Source: Nostoc edaphicum CCNP1411 (GTDB lineage: Bacteria; Cyanobacteriota; Cyanobacteriia; Cyanobacteriales; Nostocaceae). Taken from it: DNA of 64,000 nucleotides. The translations under genes were made by a program, and so were the position numbers. Below are positions 26,351 to 36,724 of the stretch, piece by piece (the first letter of the stretch is position 1; the number at the start of each line of letters is the position of its first letter). The notes beneath the pieces were generated by a model, which saw only the letters and a program-made list of their open reading frames with translations, did no database searches and was not told the origin of the DNA. The stretch spans positions 5,727,001-5,791,000 of the forward strand of contig NZ_CP054698.1 of the NCBI RefSeq assembly GCF_014023275.1. Direction: 5' to 3'.

Positions 26351-26372
26351 TTCGTAATTCGTAATTCGTAAT
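26351..26372. repeat. STRR heptamers TTCGTAA
   Basis: Three TTCGTAA units upstream of the methyltransferase gene. A shorter run of the same heptamer lies near 48739. Confidence 0.8.
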
Positions 26373-26422
26373 GAAGAAACTTAAGTTACAGATAATTGAA
26401 AATTGGTATTATATTTATTCAC

Positions 26423-27388
26423 ATGGAAAAACCTTCTAATTTATTACTTAAAGTCTCGCGACGTTTGTTCACTAATCTAGATGAGCAAGAAAAATTTATT
26501 GAGGCTTTGATGAATCCTCAGCCTTTTTCGCCAAGTATTCTTTGGTGTCAAGAAAAGTCAGAAACTTTGCCTTTAGCAGTGGAAACACCAACTTCTTGGC
26601 AACCACAATTTATAGACCGCTTATCTTTGGGAGAAAAACCAGGACAGCATCCCTTGCATGAAAAAGGATATTTTTATTGTTTAGATTTTTCTTCGGTGTT
26701 TGCAGCTACTACTTTGTTAGCAATTCCTCAGTCAGTGCGTTTAGTTTTTGATATGTGTGCTGCACCAGGAGGTAAAAGTATCTTCGCGTGGAAAGCTTTG
26801 CAACCTGACTTACTTATCAGTAATGAAGTAATTGGCAAACGTCTGGGAATGCTAATTTCTAATTTGAAGCGTTGCCAGATTAGCCCTAGTGTAGTGGTTA
26901 ATAGAGATTCGAGTATATTTGCTCAAATGTTTCCCTGCTCTAGCAATCTAGTAATAGTAGATGCTCCTTGTACTGGACAATCTTTACTTGCTAAAGGTGA
27001 AAAAGCACCTGGATGTTTTCACCCAACTGCTATTAATAAGAGTGCAAATCGACAAAAGCGTATTATCGCTAACTCGGCGAAAATTGTTTCATCACAAGGC
27101 TATCTTGCTTATATGACTTGTACATATTCACCCGAAGAAAATGAGCAAGTATGTGAATGGTTTTTGGAGCGCTTTCCCCATTTTCAGGCAATAGAAATTA
27201 GTAATTTAGCCAAATATCAATCGCATCTAACTACGATGCCTTGTTATCGGATGTTTCCTCAAGATAAGTTAGGTGCTGGTGCGTTTACAGTTCTGTTTAA
27301 AAATACTAATGACGATGAAGATGAGCGTAAAGAAATAGATTTAAATACAATATCTTCACTGTATATCTACCAAAATCTAAAAAAGTAA
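26423..27388 (+). CDS. RsmB/NSUN-type RNA (cytosine-C5) methyltransferase
   Basis: 321 residues. SAM motif I DMCAAPGGKSIFAWK, motif IV VDAPCTGQSLLAKGEKA (Cys in DAPC) and motif VI MTCTYSPEENEQVCEWF (catalytic Cys in TCT) are the marks of RNA 5-methylcytosine methyltransferases of the RsmB/Nop2 class. The N-terminal part is short (no NusB domain), so a rRNA or tRNA target cannot be chosen. ATG 26423 (MEKPSNLLL) is preferred to the ATG nine codons earlier. Stands alone before a repeat. Confidence 0.85.
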   Translation: MEKPSNLLLKVSRRLFTNLDEQEKFIEALMNPQPFSPSILWCQEKSETLPLAVETPTSWQPQFIDRLSLGEKPGQHPLHEKGYFYCLDFSSVFAATTLLAIPQSVRLVFDMCAAPGGKSIFAWKALQPDLLISNEVIGKRLGMLISNLKRCQISPSVVVNRDSSIFAQMFPCSSNLVIVDAPCTGQSLLAKGEKAPGCFHPTAINKSANRQKRIIANSAKIVSSQGYLAYMTCTYSPEENEQVCEWFLERFPHFQAIEISNLAKYQSHLTTMPCYRMFPQDKLGAGAFTVLFKNTNDDEDERKEIDLNTISSLYIYQNLKK

Positions 27389-27396
27389 ATTATACC

Positions 27397-27461
27397 ACAA
27401 TACAGTTCAGATAAGACCAAAACACTTGTAGAGACGGCGATTTATCGCGTCTCGAAAACCC
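27397..27461. repeat. Composite dispersed element, left part (copy C)
   Basis: CAATACAGTTCAGATAAGAC then CAAAACACTTGTAGAGACGG and CGATTTATCGCGTCTCGAAAACCC: the same order as 34114-34216 but ending after GAAAACCC. Confidence 0.85.
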
Positions 27462-27513
27462 TTCGATTGACGGTCGTACCCTCGAAATCCTGAATCGAGG
27501 GAAAAAGTTCAAA

Positions 27514-30500
27514 TTAATTCTTTGGAGACTGCGCCTGAGTTAAGCAATTTCCCAATATTTCGGCTAACACCTGTACGTGGGGTTCTTTAAGTATTCCAAG
27601 GTGAGATCCGGGAAGGTAATGAATATTTAATTCTCCAGTTACTATGTCACCCCAGCCGAATTGAGGATCGTATTGTGTGCCCATAGCTTCACTTCGATTT
27701 TGATCCTCTGTTCGCAAGAGAATAGCTTGACCAAGGTAAGGTGAGAAGATATATTCACTAATGGCTTGAGTATTAGTATCTATACTCTTTAAGTGCTTGT
27801 CATTCTCAGGTAAATTAAGTAACTCTTCCAAGTAACGGTTATATTTATTTCGGAGATGCCGCTTACGCCAATAGATCCATTTCACAGCTTTTTGCCAAAG
27901 ATAGCTAGGCCCTTGTTGAACCATATTCTTTAAATGCAAAAAACCTCGCTTGAGAAATGATGCCCGCCAACTATAACCTGGACGACAACTATCAAGCATA
28001 ACTAAAATACCAACTTGTTCACCTTGCTCTTGGAGTTGTTGAGCCATCTCGAAAGCAACTATACCTCCAAAAGAATAACCTCCCAAAAAATAAGGCCCCT
28101 TGGGCTGAAGGGTCTGTATTTCCTGAATATAGTGAGTTGCCATGTCTTCAACCCGCGTATGGAAAGGGTATTTTTCATCTAACCCTTGTGGCTGTAGTCC
28201 GTAGAATGGTTGCTCTGATCCTAGATGCATTGCCAATTCACGGAAACACAAGACTTCTCCACCCAGTCCATGAATACAGAAAAAAGGTGGCTTGGAACCA
28301 TTGGGTTGAATTTCTACCAGGGATGACCAAGCAGGTTTTGATTTGTCCAAGGTATTTACTGAAGCCAAGTTTTTTGTTAAATCTTCTTCTTGGCAGATGA
28401 TTTTAGCTAGAGCCTCTACGGTACCTGACTGGAAGAGAATTGCAAGAGGTAGATTTTTATTAAATGTCTTCTCAATTTGCCAAAACAGTTTTACTGCTAA
28501 TATCGAGTGTCCTCCTAGCTCAAAGAAGTTATCCTTGACACCAATGGGTTGGACACCCAGAATTTGTTCCCAAATTTTGGTCAGTTGGAATTCTAATTGA
28601 TCACGAGGAGCCACATAGGTGTTTTCTGAATCAAGCTTTGTTGAATTTGGTGCTGGTAAAGCGCGACGGTCAATTTTGCCGTTGGGGGTTAGGGGTAGAG
28701 TGTCTAGTAAAACGAAAGCACTAGGCACCATATATTCTGGCAATTTTTGTTTGAGAAAGTGCCGCAGTTCGTCTGTGGTTGGTGTCTGTTCTGGGTGAGG
28801 AACGATGTAGGCGACTAGTCGCTGGTTTTGTGGATTATCAACTCTAGCTATGACGACAGTTTCCTGTATGCCAGGGTGTTGTGCTAGTAAAGCTTCAATT
28901 TCTCCAAGTTCGATGCGGAAACCACGAATTTTTACTTGATGATCAATTCTCCCGATGTATTCAATGTTGCCATCGGGAAGATAACGGGCTAAGTCTCCAG
29001 TTTTGTAAAGCTTTTCACCTTTGTTAAAAGGATGGGAAATAAATCGCTCGGCTGTTAAGTCTGGACGGTTGAGATAACCTGTAGCAACTCCAACACCACC
29101 AATATAAAGTTCGCCTTTCGCACCCAAGGGAACTGGTTGCAAATGGGAGTCGAGGATATAAAGTTGAGTGTTAGCGATCGCTCTCCCAATCGGTACACTT
29201 GTTAAGTTACTCTCTGTTTGACACTGCCAAAATGTGACATCAATTGCTGCTTCGGTAGGGCCATAAAGGTTGTGTAGTTCACATCCCATTCGCTCAAAAA
29301 ACCGCTCCTGAAGGTCAACTGGTAAGGCTTCGCCACTACAAAATACCCGTTTTAAAGATTTGCAACGTTCTAACCCTTTGGTTTCTAGAAATATTTGCAA
29401 CATTGAGGGTACAAAATGCAGTGTTGTAATTTCCTCTTGGGCGATGGTGTTAATTAAGTAAGTCGCATCTCGCTGTCCGCCTGGTTGAGCCATCACTAAA
29501 CGCGCCCCTGTCAATAGGGGCCAGAAAAACTCCCAAACGGAAACGTCGAAACTAAAAGGCGTTTTTTGCAGAATGCTATCAGTTGCATTTAGTTTATAAG
29601 CGTCTTGCATCCACAGTAAGCGATTGCAAATTCCCCGATGGGTGTTCATCGCGCCCTTTGGTTTGCCGGTGGAACCAGAGGTGTAAATTACATAAGCTAG
29701 ATCCAGAGGCTTGACGCTGGAATTGGGATTGCGATCGCTTTGTTGTGAGATTGTTTCCCACTCGGTATCCAAGCAAATTTTCTGAGTTTTTCCGGGTAGA
29801 TGCTCCACTAAATTACTTTGGGTGAGCAGCACTGGGGCTTGACAATCCTCTAGCATGTATGCTATACGCTCTTGAGGATATTCGGGATCAAGAGGTACAT
29901 AAGCGCCACCAGCTTTGAGAATCCCTAACAATCCGACAACCATTTCTAAGGAACGCTCAACACAAATGGCTACGAGTACATCTGACTGGACTCCACAGGT
30001 TTGCAAGTAGTTTGCTAGCTGATTGGCGCGACAATTTAGCTCACTGTAGGTAAGATGTTTTTCTGCAAATTTTACAGCGATCGCATCTGGTGTTTTCTCT
30101 ACCTGCGCTTCAAATAACTGGTGCAGACATTGAGATAAATCGTAGTCAGCTTCAGTATTATTCCACTCTTTTAGTAGCTGATGCTGTTCGGCTACTGTTA
30201 ATAGAGGTAAATCTGAAATATGCTGTTCTGGATTGGCGACAATACCTTCAAGTAAAGTTTGGAAATGCCCTAGCATTTGAGCAATAGTTGTAGCATCGAA
30301 TAAATCTGTGTTGTATTCAATTCCACCTTTGATCCCCTCTGAAGTTTCTTCCAGGTCGAGGGTGAGATCGAACTTTGCTGCACCGTTATGGACTTCTAGA
30401 GGGGTAATGTTCAATCCCGGAAGTTCCCAGAGTTCGCTTGGAGTGTTGTGGAAGGCAAACATTACCTGAAACAACGGTGAATGACTCAGATTTCGTTCTG

Positions 30501-33432
30501 GCTGTAGTTCTTCTACTAGCTTCTCGAAGGGCAGGTCTTGGTGAGCATAAGCTCCTAGTGTTACTTCTCGAACTTGACTAAGTAACTGCCGGAAACTTGG
30601 GTTGCCTGAAAGCTTAGTGCGTATGGCTAAGGTATTGACAAAGAACCCAATCAAGCCTTCGGTTTCAACTTGGTTGCGACCAGCAATCGGAGAACCGATG
30701 AGAATATCTTCTTGCCCAGTGTAGCGGTGCAGTGTTGTCCCAAAAGCCGCCAGCAATGTCATGAATAGGGTGACACCCTGCTGATGTGAGAGTTTTTTTA
30801 GCGATGCACTCAGGGTTTGGGGTAGCATCAGGGATTGCACTGTTCCCTGGTAAGTTTGAACTGGTGGCCGTGGTCGGTCGGTTGGTAATTCTAATACAGT
30901 ATTAGCACCTGCTAACTGGGTTTTCCAGTAGTTGATTTGGCTAGAAAGTATTTCATCCGATAGCCATTGGTGTTGCCAGACCGCAAAATCGGCATACTGA
31001 ATGGGCAATTTTGCCAGGGGGGAAGGCTTACCACTCAACAAGGCTTCATAAACAGCTGCTAATTGCTGCCAGAGAATATTTATTGACCACCCATCTGAGG
31101 CGATGTGGTGCATGACTAACAGGAGTACATGCTGCTGTTCGTCTATTTGGAGCAAGGTAGCTCGCAGCATCAAGTCAGTTTCTAAGTTGAAGGGGCGTTG
31201 CGCCTCTTGATTTAGCAGACATTCCACTTGCTCCTGTGTTACCTCAATTACCTTGAGTTCCACTGGTCGAGGCGTGCCAATTACTTGTATGGGACTACCA
31301 TCAAGTGATGAGATGAAGTTTGTTCGCAGTGCTTCATGATGGACAACGATCGCATCTAGTGACTGTTGCAATATATCTGCATTTAACTTGCCTGTTAAGC
31401 GCTGTGCATTTGAGACGATATATGCTCGACTGTTGGGTTGCAACTGCTGCAAAAACCACACTCGCTGTTGGGCAAAGGATAAAGGGGCTGACTCGCGGTT
31501 GGCTACTTGAGGAATAGTCTGATTTTGGGGATCATTGTCTTGAGTCTGATTTTGGGCGATCGCTTGAGCTAAAGTAGCGATCGTGGGATTCTCAAACAAA
31601 AGTTGCAACGGTATTTCTATCCGAAAGGCTTGGCGAACCCTAGACATTACTTGAGTGGCCAGCAGTGAATGACCTCCCAATTCAAAAAAATTGTCGTGAA
31701 TGCCTACTTGTTCCAGACGCAAAACTGTTGCCCAGATGGTAGCTAAGACTTCTTCTCTAGGATTCTGAGGTGGGACAAAGTTAGTTGATAGACTAAGAGC
31801 AAATGTATCCGGTGCTGGTAAAGCCTGACGGTCTATTTTCCCATTGGGATTTAGTGGCAAGGTGTCCAAAAATACAAAGGAAGCGGGCACCATGTATTCA
31901 GGTAGTTGACCTTCCAAAAAGCGACGCAATTCAACCTGGCTAGGAATTTGCTCTGGACTAGCAACAATATATGCCACGAGTTGCTTGTCCCCAGGAACAT
32001 CCTCTCTGGCTATGACTAAAGCCTGTGTCAGTTCCGGATGTTGACCTAATCTGGCTTCAATTTCTCCCAATTCAATACGGAAGCCACGAATCTTTACTTG
32101 GTAGTCAATCCGACCAAGGAATTCGATATTACCATCGCTCAAATAACGCGCCAAATCCCCAGTTTTGTAAAGACGTGCCCCAGGTTCAGAGTTAAAAGGG
32201 TTGACAATGAACTTCTCTGTGGTCAATTCTGCACGGTTAAGATAGCCTCGCGCTAAACCAATACCGCCTATATGCAGTTCACCTGATTCACCAATAGGAA
32301 CTGGCTGTAAGTTTTCATCGAGGATGTGAATCTCTGCATTAGTAATCGGGCGACCAATGGGAGCAATGGTGTAATTAGTGCCGCGCTGGCAAGTCCAGAA
32401 AGTGGTATCAATGGAAGCTTCTGTCGGGCCATAACAATTATGTAGAACATTATCCAAATTCAATTGAGCAAAGAAACGTTCTATGAGTTCGCCAGGTAAA
32501 GTTTCACCACCGCAGATAATGTGTCTGAGAAATCGGCAATTCTCAATTCCCTTCTCTTCCAGTAAGACACGGAGGATGGAAGGTACTAAGGCCAAAACGG
32601 TGATTTGCTGCTCAGTAATTACCTGTACAAGGTAGGCAGGGTCTTTATGTCCACCAGGGCGAGCCATGAACAATTGCCCTCCAAAGCACAATGGCCAGAA
32701 TATCTGCCACACTGAAGGGTCGAAACTAAAAGAAATAGTCAGTAAAACTTTGTCTGCGTGAGTTAATCCAAAGGTTGTTTGCTTCCAGTGGAGTTGATTG
32801 CAAATCCCACGATGAGGGATCATTACACCCTTGGGCTGTCCTGTAGAACCAGATGTGTAGATTACATAGATGAGATTCTCAGCCGTCGTTTCATTTACAG
32901 GATTTTCTTGACTGTTTGGGATATTCCCTTGCCAGTTTGAGTCCAGACAAATTACTTGCGCCTGATGCGGTGGCAAGTTCTTGACCAATTTCTCTTGGGT
33001 TAACAATACTGGTGTTTGGGTGTCTTCCAAGATGAAAGCTAAACGTTCTGAGGGATATGTCGGATCTAAAGGCACATAAGCGCCTCCAGCTTTCAGAATG
33101 CCCAGTAGTCCTACGATCATCTCCAAGGAGCGCTCCAGGCAAATGCCCACAAGTACATCAGGCCCAACACCTAAAGTACGTAGGTAGTGCGCTAGTTCAT
33201 TTGCCCGCTGGTTTAACTGCTGATAAGTAAGTTGTGTATTCTCATATACTACAGCAATGCCTTGGGGCGATCGCTCTACTTGCATCTCAAACATTTGATG
33301 GATGCACAGAGCCTGATGATGAACGACTTGGGTATCATTCCATGCCTGTATAACTTGAGTGCCAATGATGTGAGTTAAAGTCTCTGACGGAATATTTTGC
33401 TTATAATCTGAAGTCTGGCTACTTATCTGCAT
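27514..33432 (-). CDS. Two-module nonribosomal peptide synthetase (A-T-C-A-T-TE)
   Basis: 1972 residues. Order: about 40 residues; A1 (50-550; YTSGSTGQPKGV, YGPTEASID, GRIDYQVKIRGFRIE, NPNGKIDR); T1 (FFELGGHSLLA, Ser about 589); C of LCL type (HHIASDGWS about 777); A2 (1120-1600); T2 (FFELGGHSILA, about 1640); thioesterase (GYSFGG about 1787, DSCRPG, GSHLGIL). There is no starting C domain, so module 1 loads and module 2 elongates: a dipeptide released by TE. A2 specificity residues read D V W H F S L I D K, close to the serine code; A1 reads D P W A I G C I D K, which I do not recognise. No PPTase or tailoring gene is nearby. Carrier and release sites look intact. Confidence 0.93.
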   Translation of the reverse strand: MQISSQTSDYKQNIPSETLTHIIGTQVIQAWNDTQVVHHQALCIHQMFEMQVERSPQGIAVVYENTQLTYQQLNQRANELAHYLRTLGVGPDVLVGICLERSLEMIVGLLGILKAGGAYVPLDPTYPSERLAFILEDTQTPVLLTQEKLVKNLPPHQAQVICLDSNWQGNIPNSQENPVNETTAENLIYVIYTSGSTGQPKGVMIPHRGICNQLHWKQTTFGLTHADKVLLTISFSFDPSVWQIFWPLCFGGQLFMARPGGHKDPAYLVQVITEQQITVLALVPSILRVLLEEKGIENCRFLRHIICGGETLPGELIERFFAQLNLDNVLHNCYGPTEASIDTTFWTCQRGTNYTIAPIGRPITNAEIHILDENLQPVPIGESGELHIGGIGLARGYLNRAELTTEKFIVNPFNSEPGARLYKTGDLARYLSDGNIEFLGRIDYQVKIRGFRIELGEIEARLGQHPELTQALVIAREDVPGDKQLVAYIVASPEQIPSQVELRRFLEGQLPEYMVPASFVFLDTLPLNPNGKIDRQALPAPDTFALSLSTNFVPPQNPREEVLATIWATVLRLEQVGIHDNFFELGGHSLLATQVMSRVRQAFRIEIPLQLLFENPTIATLAQAIAQNQTQDNDPQNQTIPQVANRESAPLSFAQQRVWFLQQLQPNSRAYIVSNAQRLTGKLNADILQQSLDAIVVHHEALRTNFISSLDGSPIQVIGTPRPVELKVIEVTQEQVECLLNQEAQRPFNLETDLMLRATLLQIDEQQHVLLLVMHHIASDGWSINILWQQLAAVYEALLSGKPSPLAKLPIQYADFAVWQHQWLSDEILSSQINYWKTQLAGANTVLELPTDRPRPPVQTYQGTVQSLMLPQTLSASLKKLSHQQGVTLFMTLLAAFGTTLHRYTGQEDILIGSPIAGRNQVETEGLIGFFVNTLAIRTKLSGNPSFRQLLSQVREVTLGAYAHQDLPFEKLVEELQPERNLSHSPLFQVMFAFHNTPSELWELPGLNITPLEVHNGAAKFDLTLDLEETSEGIKGGIEYNTDLFDATTIAQMLGHFQTLLEGIVANPEQHISDLPLLTVAEQHQLLKEWNNTEADYDLSQCLHQLFEAQVEKTPDAIAVKFAEKHLTYSELNCRANQLANYLQTCGVQSDVLVAICVERSLEMVVGLLGILKAGGAYVPLDPEYPQERIAYMLEDCQAPVLLTQSNLVEHLPGKTQKICLDTEWETISQQSDRNPNSSVKPLDLAYVIYTSGSTGKPKGAMNTHRGICNRLLWMQDAYKLNATDSILQKTPFSFDVSVWEFFWPLLTGARLVMAQPGGQRDATYLINTIAQEEITTLHFVPSMLQIFLETKGLERCKSLKRVFCSGEALPVDLQERFFERMGCELHNLYGPTEAAIDVTFWQCQTESNLTSVPIGRAIANTQLYILDSHLQPVPLGAKGELYIGGVGVATGYLNRPDLTAERFISHPFNKGEKLYKTGDLARYLPDGNIEYIGRIDHQVKIRGFRIELGEIEALLAQHPGIQETVVIARVDNPQNQRLVAYIVPHPEQTPTTDELRHFLKQKLPEYMVPSAFVLLDTLPLTPNGKIDRRALPAPNSTKLDSENTYVAPRDQLEFQLTKIWEQILGVQPIGVKDNFFELGGHSILAVKLFWQIEKTFNKNLPLAILFQSGTVEALAKIICQEEDLTKNLASVNTLDKSKPAWSSLVEIQPNGSKPPFFCIHGLGGEVLCFRELAMHLGSEQPFYGLQPQGLDEKYPFHTRVEDMATHYIQEIQTLQPKGPYFLGGYSFGGIVAFEMAQQLQEQGEQVGILVMLDSCRPGYSWRASFLKRGFLHLKNMVQQGPSYLWQKAVKWIYWRKRHLRNKYNRYLEELLNLPENDKHLKSIDTNTQAISEYIFSPYLGQAILLRTEDQNRSEAMGTQYDPQFGWGDIVTGELNIHYLPGSHLGILKEPHVQVLAEILGNCLTQAQSPKN

Positions 33433-35281
33433 TTTCTATATATCAACTCCATCAGGAAATGCCACTTTTTTATTTTATTATTTATTGTATATGTGTTTAT
33501 ACCAACTGAGGCTGCACACAAATCCTTCAGAGTAGAAGCTACTGGCTCGGAAACAAATCCTATGATAGCCTTCAGAGCGGGTCGCTGTGTGTAGCTTGCT
33601 TCCTCAAAGACATACCAACTCTGCTTTTTATCAGGCAGTTTTTATATACATCTTCAAATAAAACAGGTACTTAAATGTCTAGCAAATTGATTGATAATCA
33701 ACATAGAAATTCTCATATTTTTAATCTTAAATTATTAACTATAAACACAGATAAGACTTTATATTAGCTGATTTACCTTTAGTTCAATAGTTGAGCAATA
33801 GTTTTTTGTTTCTTTATCAAATTACAATAGATAAAATTCAATACTGAAGAGACTCTATCCTTTTTTATAAAAAATTACTGAGAGAAAAAATAATTATTAC
33901 CGAATCTTCATTGTGATTCTGCATATGTAAAAATTGTGTAAAGCTATAATTATGATTTGCTAAAATAGCTAAGTAGATCAGTGTAAAGATTTGTCATTGC
34001 AATCAGGCAGGAGCCAGAGAGAAGTTAGAGCGTCGGCTTCCTGTGTTGGGCTACCCTGACACAGCTATAGAAACTTCAAAGCGGCAGAAAGTAGGAAAAA
34101 AGAGGGTTTTAGCGCAATACAGTTCAGATAAGACCAAAACACTTGTAGAGACGGCGATTTATCGCGTCTCGAAAACCCACAATTTTGTACAATTAGCCCT
34201 TAACCTAAGCGTATTGGGTTTTAGCCTCGTTTATCTTTCTTTAGATAGTTATATTTTTTATGCTGACTCAGTGAAACCATTGTCAAGTGAATTTCATCTC
34301 ACTATATATAAAGCATACATAAAGCGAAAACCTTGCACATGGATTTCACAGCCATAAAAGTGTAACTTATTATACACAATGAATCTTTGTTTTTTCTCAT
34401 AAGGAACACCCATCTAAGCTCTTTGGCTAAAAATTAAAGACTTGCAGCAAATCCAGTGTTGATTTTTTATGGTGATACTACCGTGCGAAAGACCTCATTT
34501 TTTGATAATTCAAGATGATAACAGTCCAAGATTTATCAGGAAAAATAACTCTTTATCAGTGGCAAAAATGTCTAAAATGTAGAATTGACAAGATTAACAG
34601 ACATCACACATTGCTAATATGACTTCCAGTTATTAGAATTTATTTTCACTAGTCTGTGAGCAATTATCTAGAGATGCCCATGAAGATGACCCAAGTTCAG
34701 CCATGATGTTTCTTTATGTTAAGTTTTGTAACAATTGTCAAACTTTTGATGCATTTCGTTATATGTTATGTGTGTAAGTTTTGTTAATCAGTAATTATGC
34801 GTAAGAAAACAAAAACCCTTCTAAGCAGAACTGAGTCAGTATAGGTTAACATGCTACAGTAATTCATAAAGAGATATCATTGTATCTCGTACTCTGGAAG
34901 CAAGAATCTGCAATTACTAAGCCCAACTATTTTATTACCTACCTTAAAAATTCTAATATTTTTACTTCACCTGCTTTACTATAAATGCCAGGAATTTTAT
35001 TTAACTATAACTTAGCTCAACAACAATTCTTTTCCTTGGCATCAAAGCTCAAAACTTTCAGAAAAAACTGGATGCTATCCTGCAAAAAAATCTAAGACTT
35101 CGGATAGTAGCCACACTCAAACCAATCCTGGAAGATGCTTTTGATCAAGAACTTAAAGTTACTTTTAAGAAAGTGATTAATATGTAGACTATAAAGGAGA
35201 GATTTCTTTAAAAGTCAAACGTGAGATACTCCAATTGTATAGAGTTTCATCAAATTTTAACTACACCAACTGTTACTAACT
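33433..35281. other. 1.85-kb gap between NRPS and polysaccharide locus
   Basis: Mostly AT-rich and without a convincing gene. It holds a composite repeat (34114-34216). A short frame around 35020-35187 reads LDAILQKNLRLRIVATLKPI but has no good start and stops soon. Promoters of the two divergent neighbours must lie here, but I could not assign them. Homology search of both strands could reveal gene debris. Confidence 0.5.
34114..34216. repeat. Composite dispersed element (copy D, most complete)
   Basis: Runs from CAATACAGTTCAGATAAG through AAGACCAAAACACTTG, GAGACGGCGATTTATCGCGTC, CGAAAACCCACAATTTTGTA, to CCTTAACCTAAGCGTATTG. Ends CAATAC / GTATTG are inverted, giving it short terminal inverted repeats. 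Confidence 0.88.
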
Positions 35282-36724
35282 ATGAGTAATCAAAGCATTG
35301 CAACAAATAAATTGAGTGAAGTGCCTTTAGATTTACGTGCATCTTCATTGGTCAGGGTACGCAAGGGTTCGTGGTGGTTAAGATTAATCACACTGTTTTT
35401 AGTAGACTATACTCTTTTATCCTTAGCTTGGGTTTTCGCTGGATATCAATCTGATTATGGGAATTTTGCTTGGAATATACCTAGTAATTATTTACCAATT
35501 TTAATCACGATTGGGATTCAAATAGGATCGCTAGCTCTCGAAGGTATTTATCGAGAAGGTCAAAAACGCTATGACTATTTGAATATTATCAAATCGCTAA
35601 CTTTTGCTCATGGATTAATACTGCTTGTTTGTCTTTTGTATCAACCAATTATTGATATTACACGTCCAAGACTAATATTGTTATCTTGGCTGCTGAGTAT
35701 ATTGTTTATTTGTACTGGTAGATACGCTGTAAATATTGCTCTTGAATATCTCCGGAAGCAGAAAAAAATAGTTCGTTCTTCTGTCTTCATAATTTGTGAT
35801 CCTCAAGATCATGAGCAGATTGCTAGCTTTATCAAAAAAGAAAAGCACTACATTGTATCTGGAACTGCACATGCTAATGCATTAGACAGATATCAACGTC
35901 AGCAAACCTTGAACCAACTTAATCAATTAGGTGTAACAGAAGTTTTTATATCTTGGGATGCTCTAAAAAATAGAATGTTTTTATGTTGGTTATTTCAAGC
36001 ATCTGGCATCCAAGTACATATTTTACCGATGGAATTAAAACCAATTTATAAAAATGTAGAATTTAATAAAATAGGGGGAATGCCTTGTCTGAGCTTGGAT
36101 TGTCCGATAATTACAGGTAAAGATTTTTGGATAAAGCGTAGTTGTGATTTCTGTTTGGCGACTTTATTTGTAATGTTGTCATTTCCTATTTATATAGCTA
36201 TAGCTATAGCTATAAAACTTGACTCTTCCGGCACAGTGTTTTACAGACAAACCCGTATAGGTTTACATGGGCAACAGTTTAAAGTCTGGAAATTCAGAAC
36301 GATGAGGTCTGATGCGGAAAAATTACAGAAAGAATTAGAAGCTTTAAATGAAACGAAAGATGGAATTATCTTTAAAATTAAAGATGATCCTCGTATTACC
36401 CGTGTTGGAAAATTCCTCCGTCGTTATAGCTTAGACGAATTACCCCAACTTTTTAATGTTATCTTCGGAGAAATGAGTATAGTAGGACCTCGCCCTTTAC
36501 CTACTAGAGACGTAGATAAGTTTTCTGAACATCATTTTATTAGGCATGAAGTTTTACCTGGTATTACAGGTCTTTGGCAAGTCTCAGGTCGCTCCGATAT
36601 TTTAGATTTTGAACAAGTGATAAATCTTGATCTTAACTACATTGAAAATTGGTCTCTTGGATTAGACTTTGAAATTCTGCTAAAAACAGTTATGGTAGTT
36701 TTGAAAAAAGAAGGTGCCTACTAA
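35282..36724 (+). CDS. Polyprenyl-phosphate sugar-1-phosphate transferase (WbaP/WcaJ type)
   Basis: 480 residues. Starts exopolysaccharide repeat-unit synthesis by moving a hexose-1-phosphate from UDP-sugar to undecaprenyl phosphate; inner membrane. N-terminal half has four to five trans-membrane helices and a CoA-like fold; the C-terminal catalytic half shows KRSCDFCLATLFVMLSFPIY (membrane re-entrant helix), FRTMRSDAE, DPRITRVGKFLRRYSLDELP QLFNV, MSIVGPRPLPTRDV and PGITGLWQVSGRS, all diagnostic. A hexanucleotide run (36193-36214) codes the IAIAIAI of the membrane segment. It leads the plus-strand polysaccharide cluster. Confidence 0.93.
   Translation: MSNQSIATNKLSEVPLDLRASSLVRVRKGSWWLRLITLFLVDYTLLSLAWVFAGYQSDYGNFAWNIPSNYLPILITIGIQIGSLALEGIYREGQKRYDYLNIIKSLTFAHGLILLVCLLYQPIIDITRPRLILLSWLLSILFICTGRYAVNIALEYLRKQKKIVRSSVFIICDPQDHEQIASFIKKEKHYIVSGTAHANALDRYQRQQTLNQLNQLGVTEVFISWDALKNRMFLCWLFQASGIQVHILPMELKPIYKNVEFNKIGGMPCLSLDCPIITGKDFWIKRSCDFCLATLFVMLSFPIYIAIAIAIKLDSSGTVFYRQTRIGLHGQQFKVWKFRTMRSDAEKLQKELEALNETKDGIIFKIKDDPRITRVGKFLRRYSLDELPQLFNVIFGEMSIVGPRPLPTRDVDKFSEHHFIRHEVLPGITGLWQVSGRSDILDFEQVINLDLNYIENWSLGLDFEILLKTVMVVLKKEGAY

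Noticed and set aside
34043..34357. 104-residue plus-strand frame in the large gap
   Set aside because: Half of it is the composite dispersed repeat; no good start or known domain.
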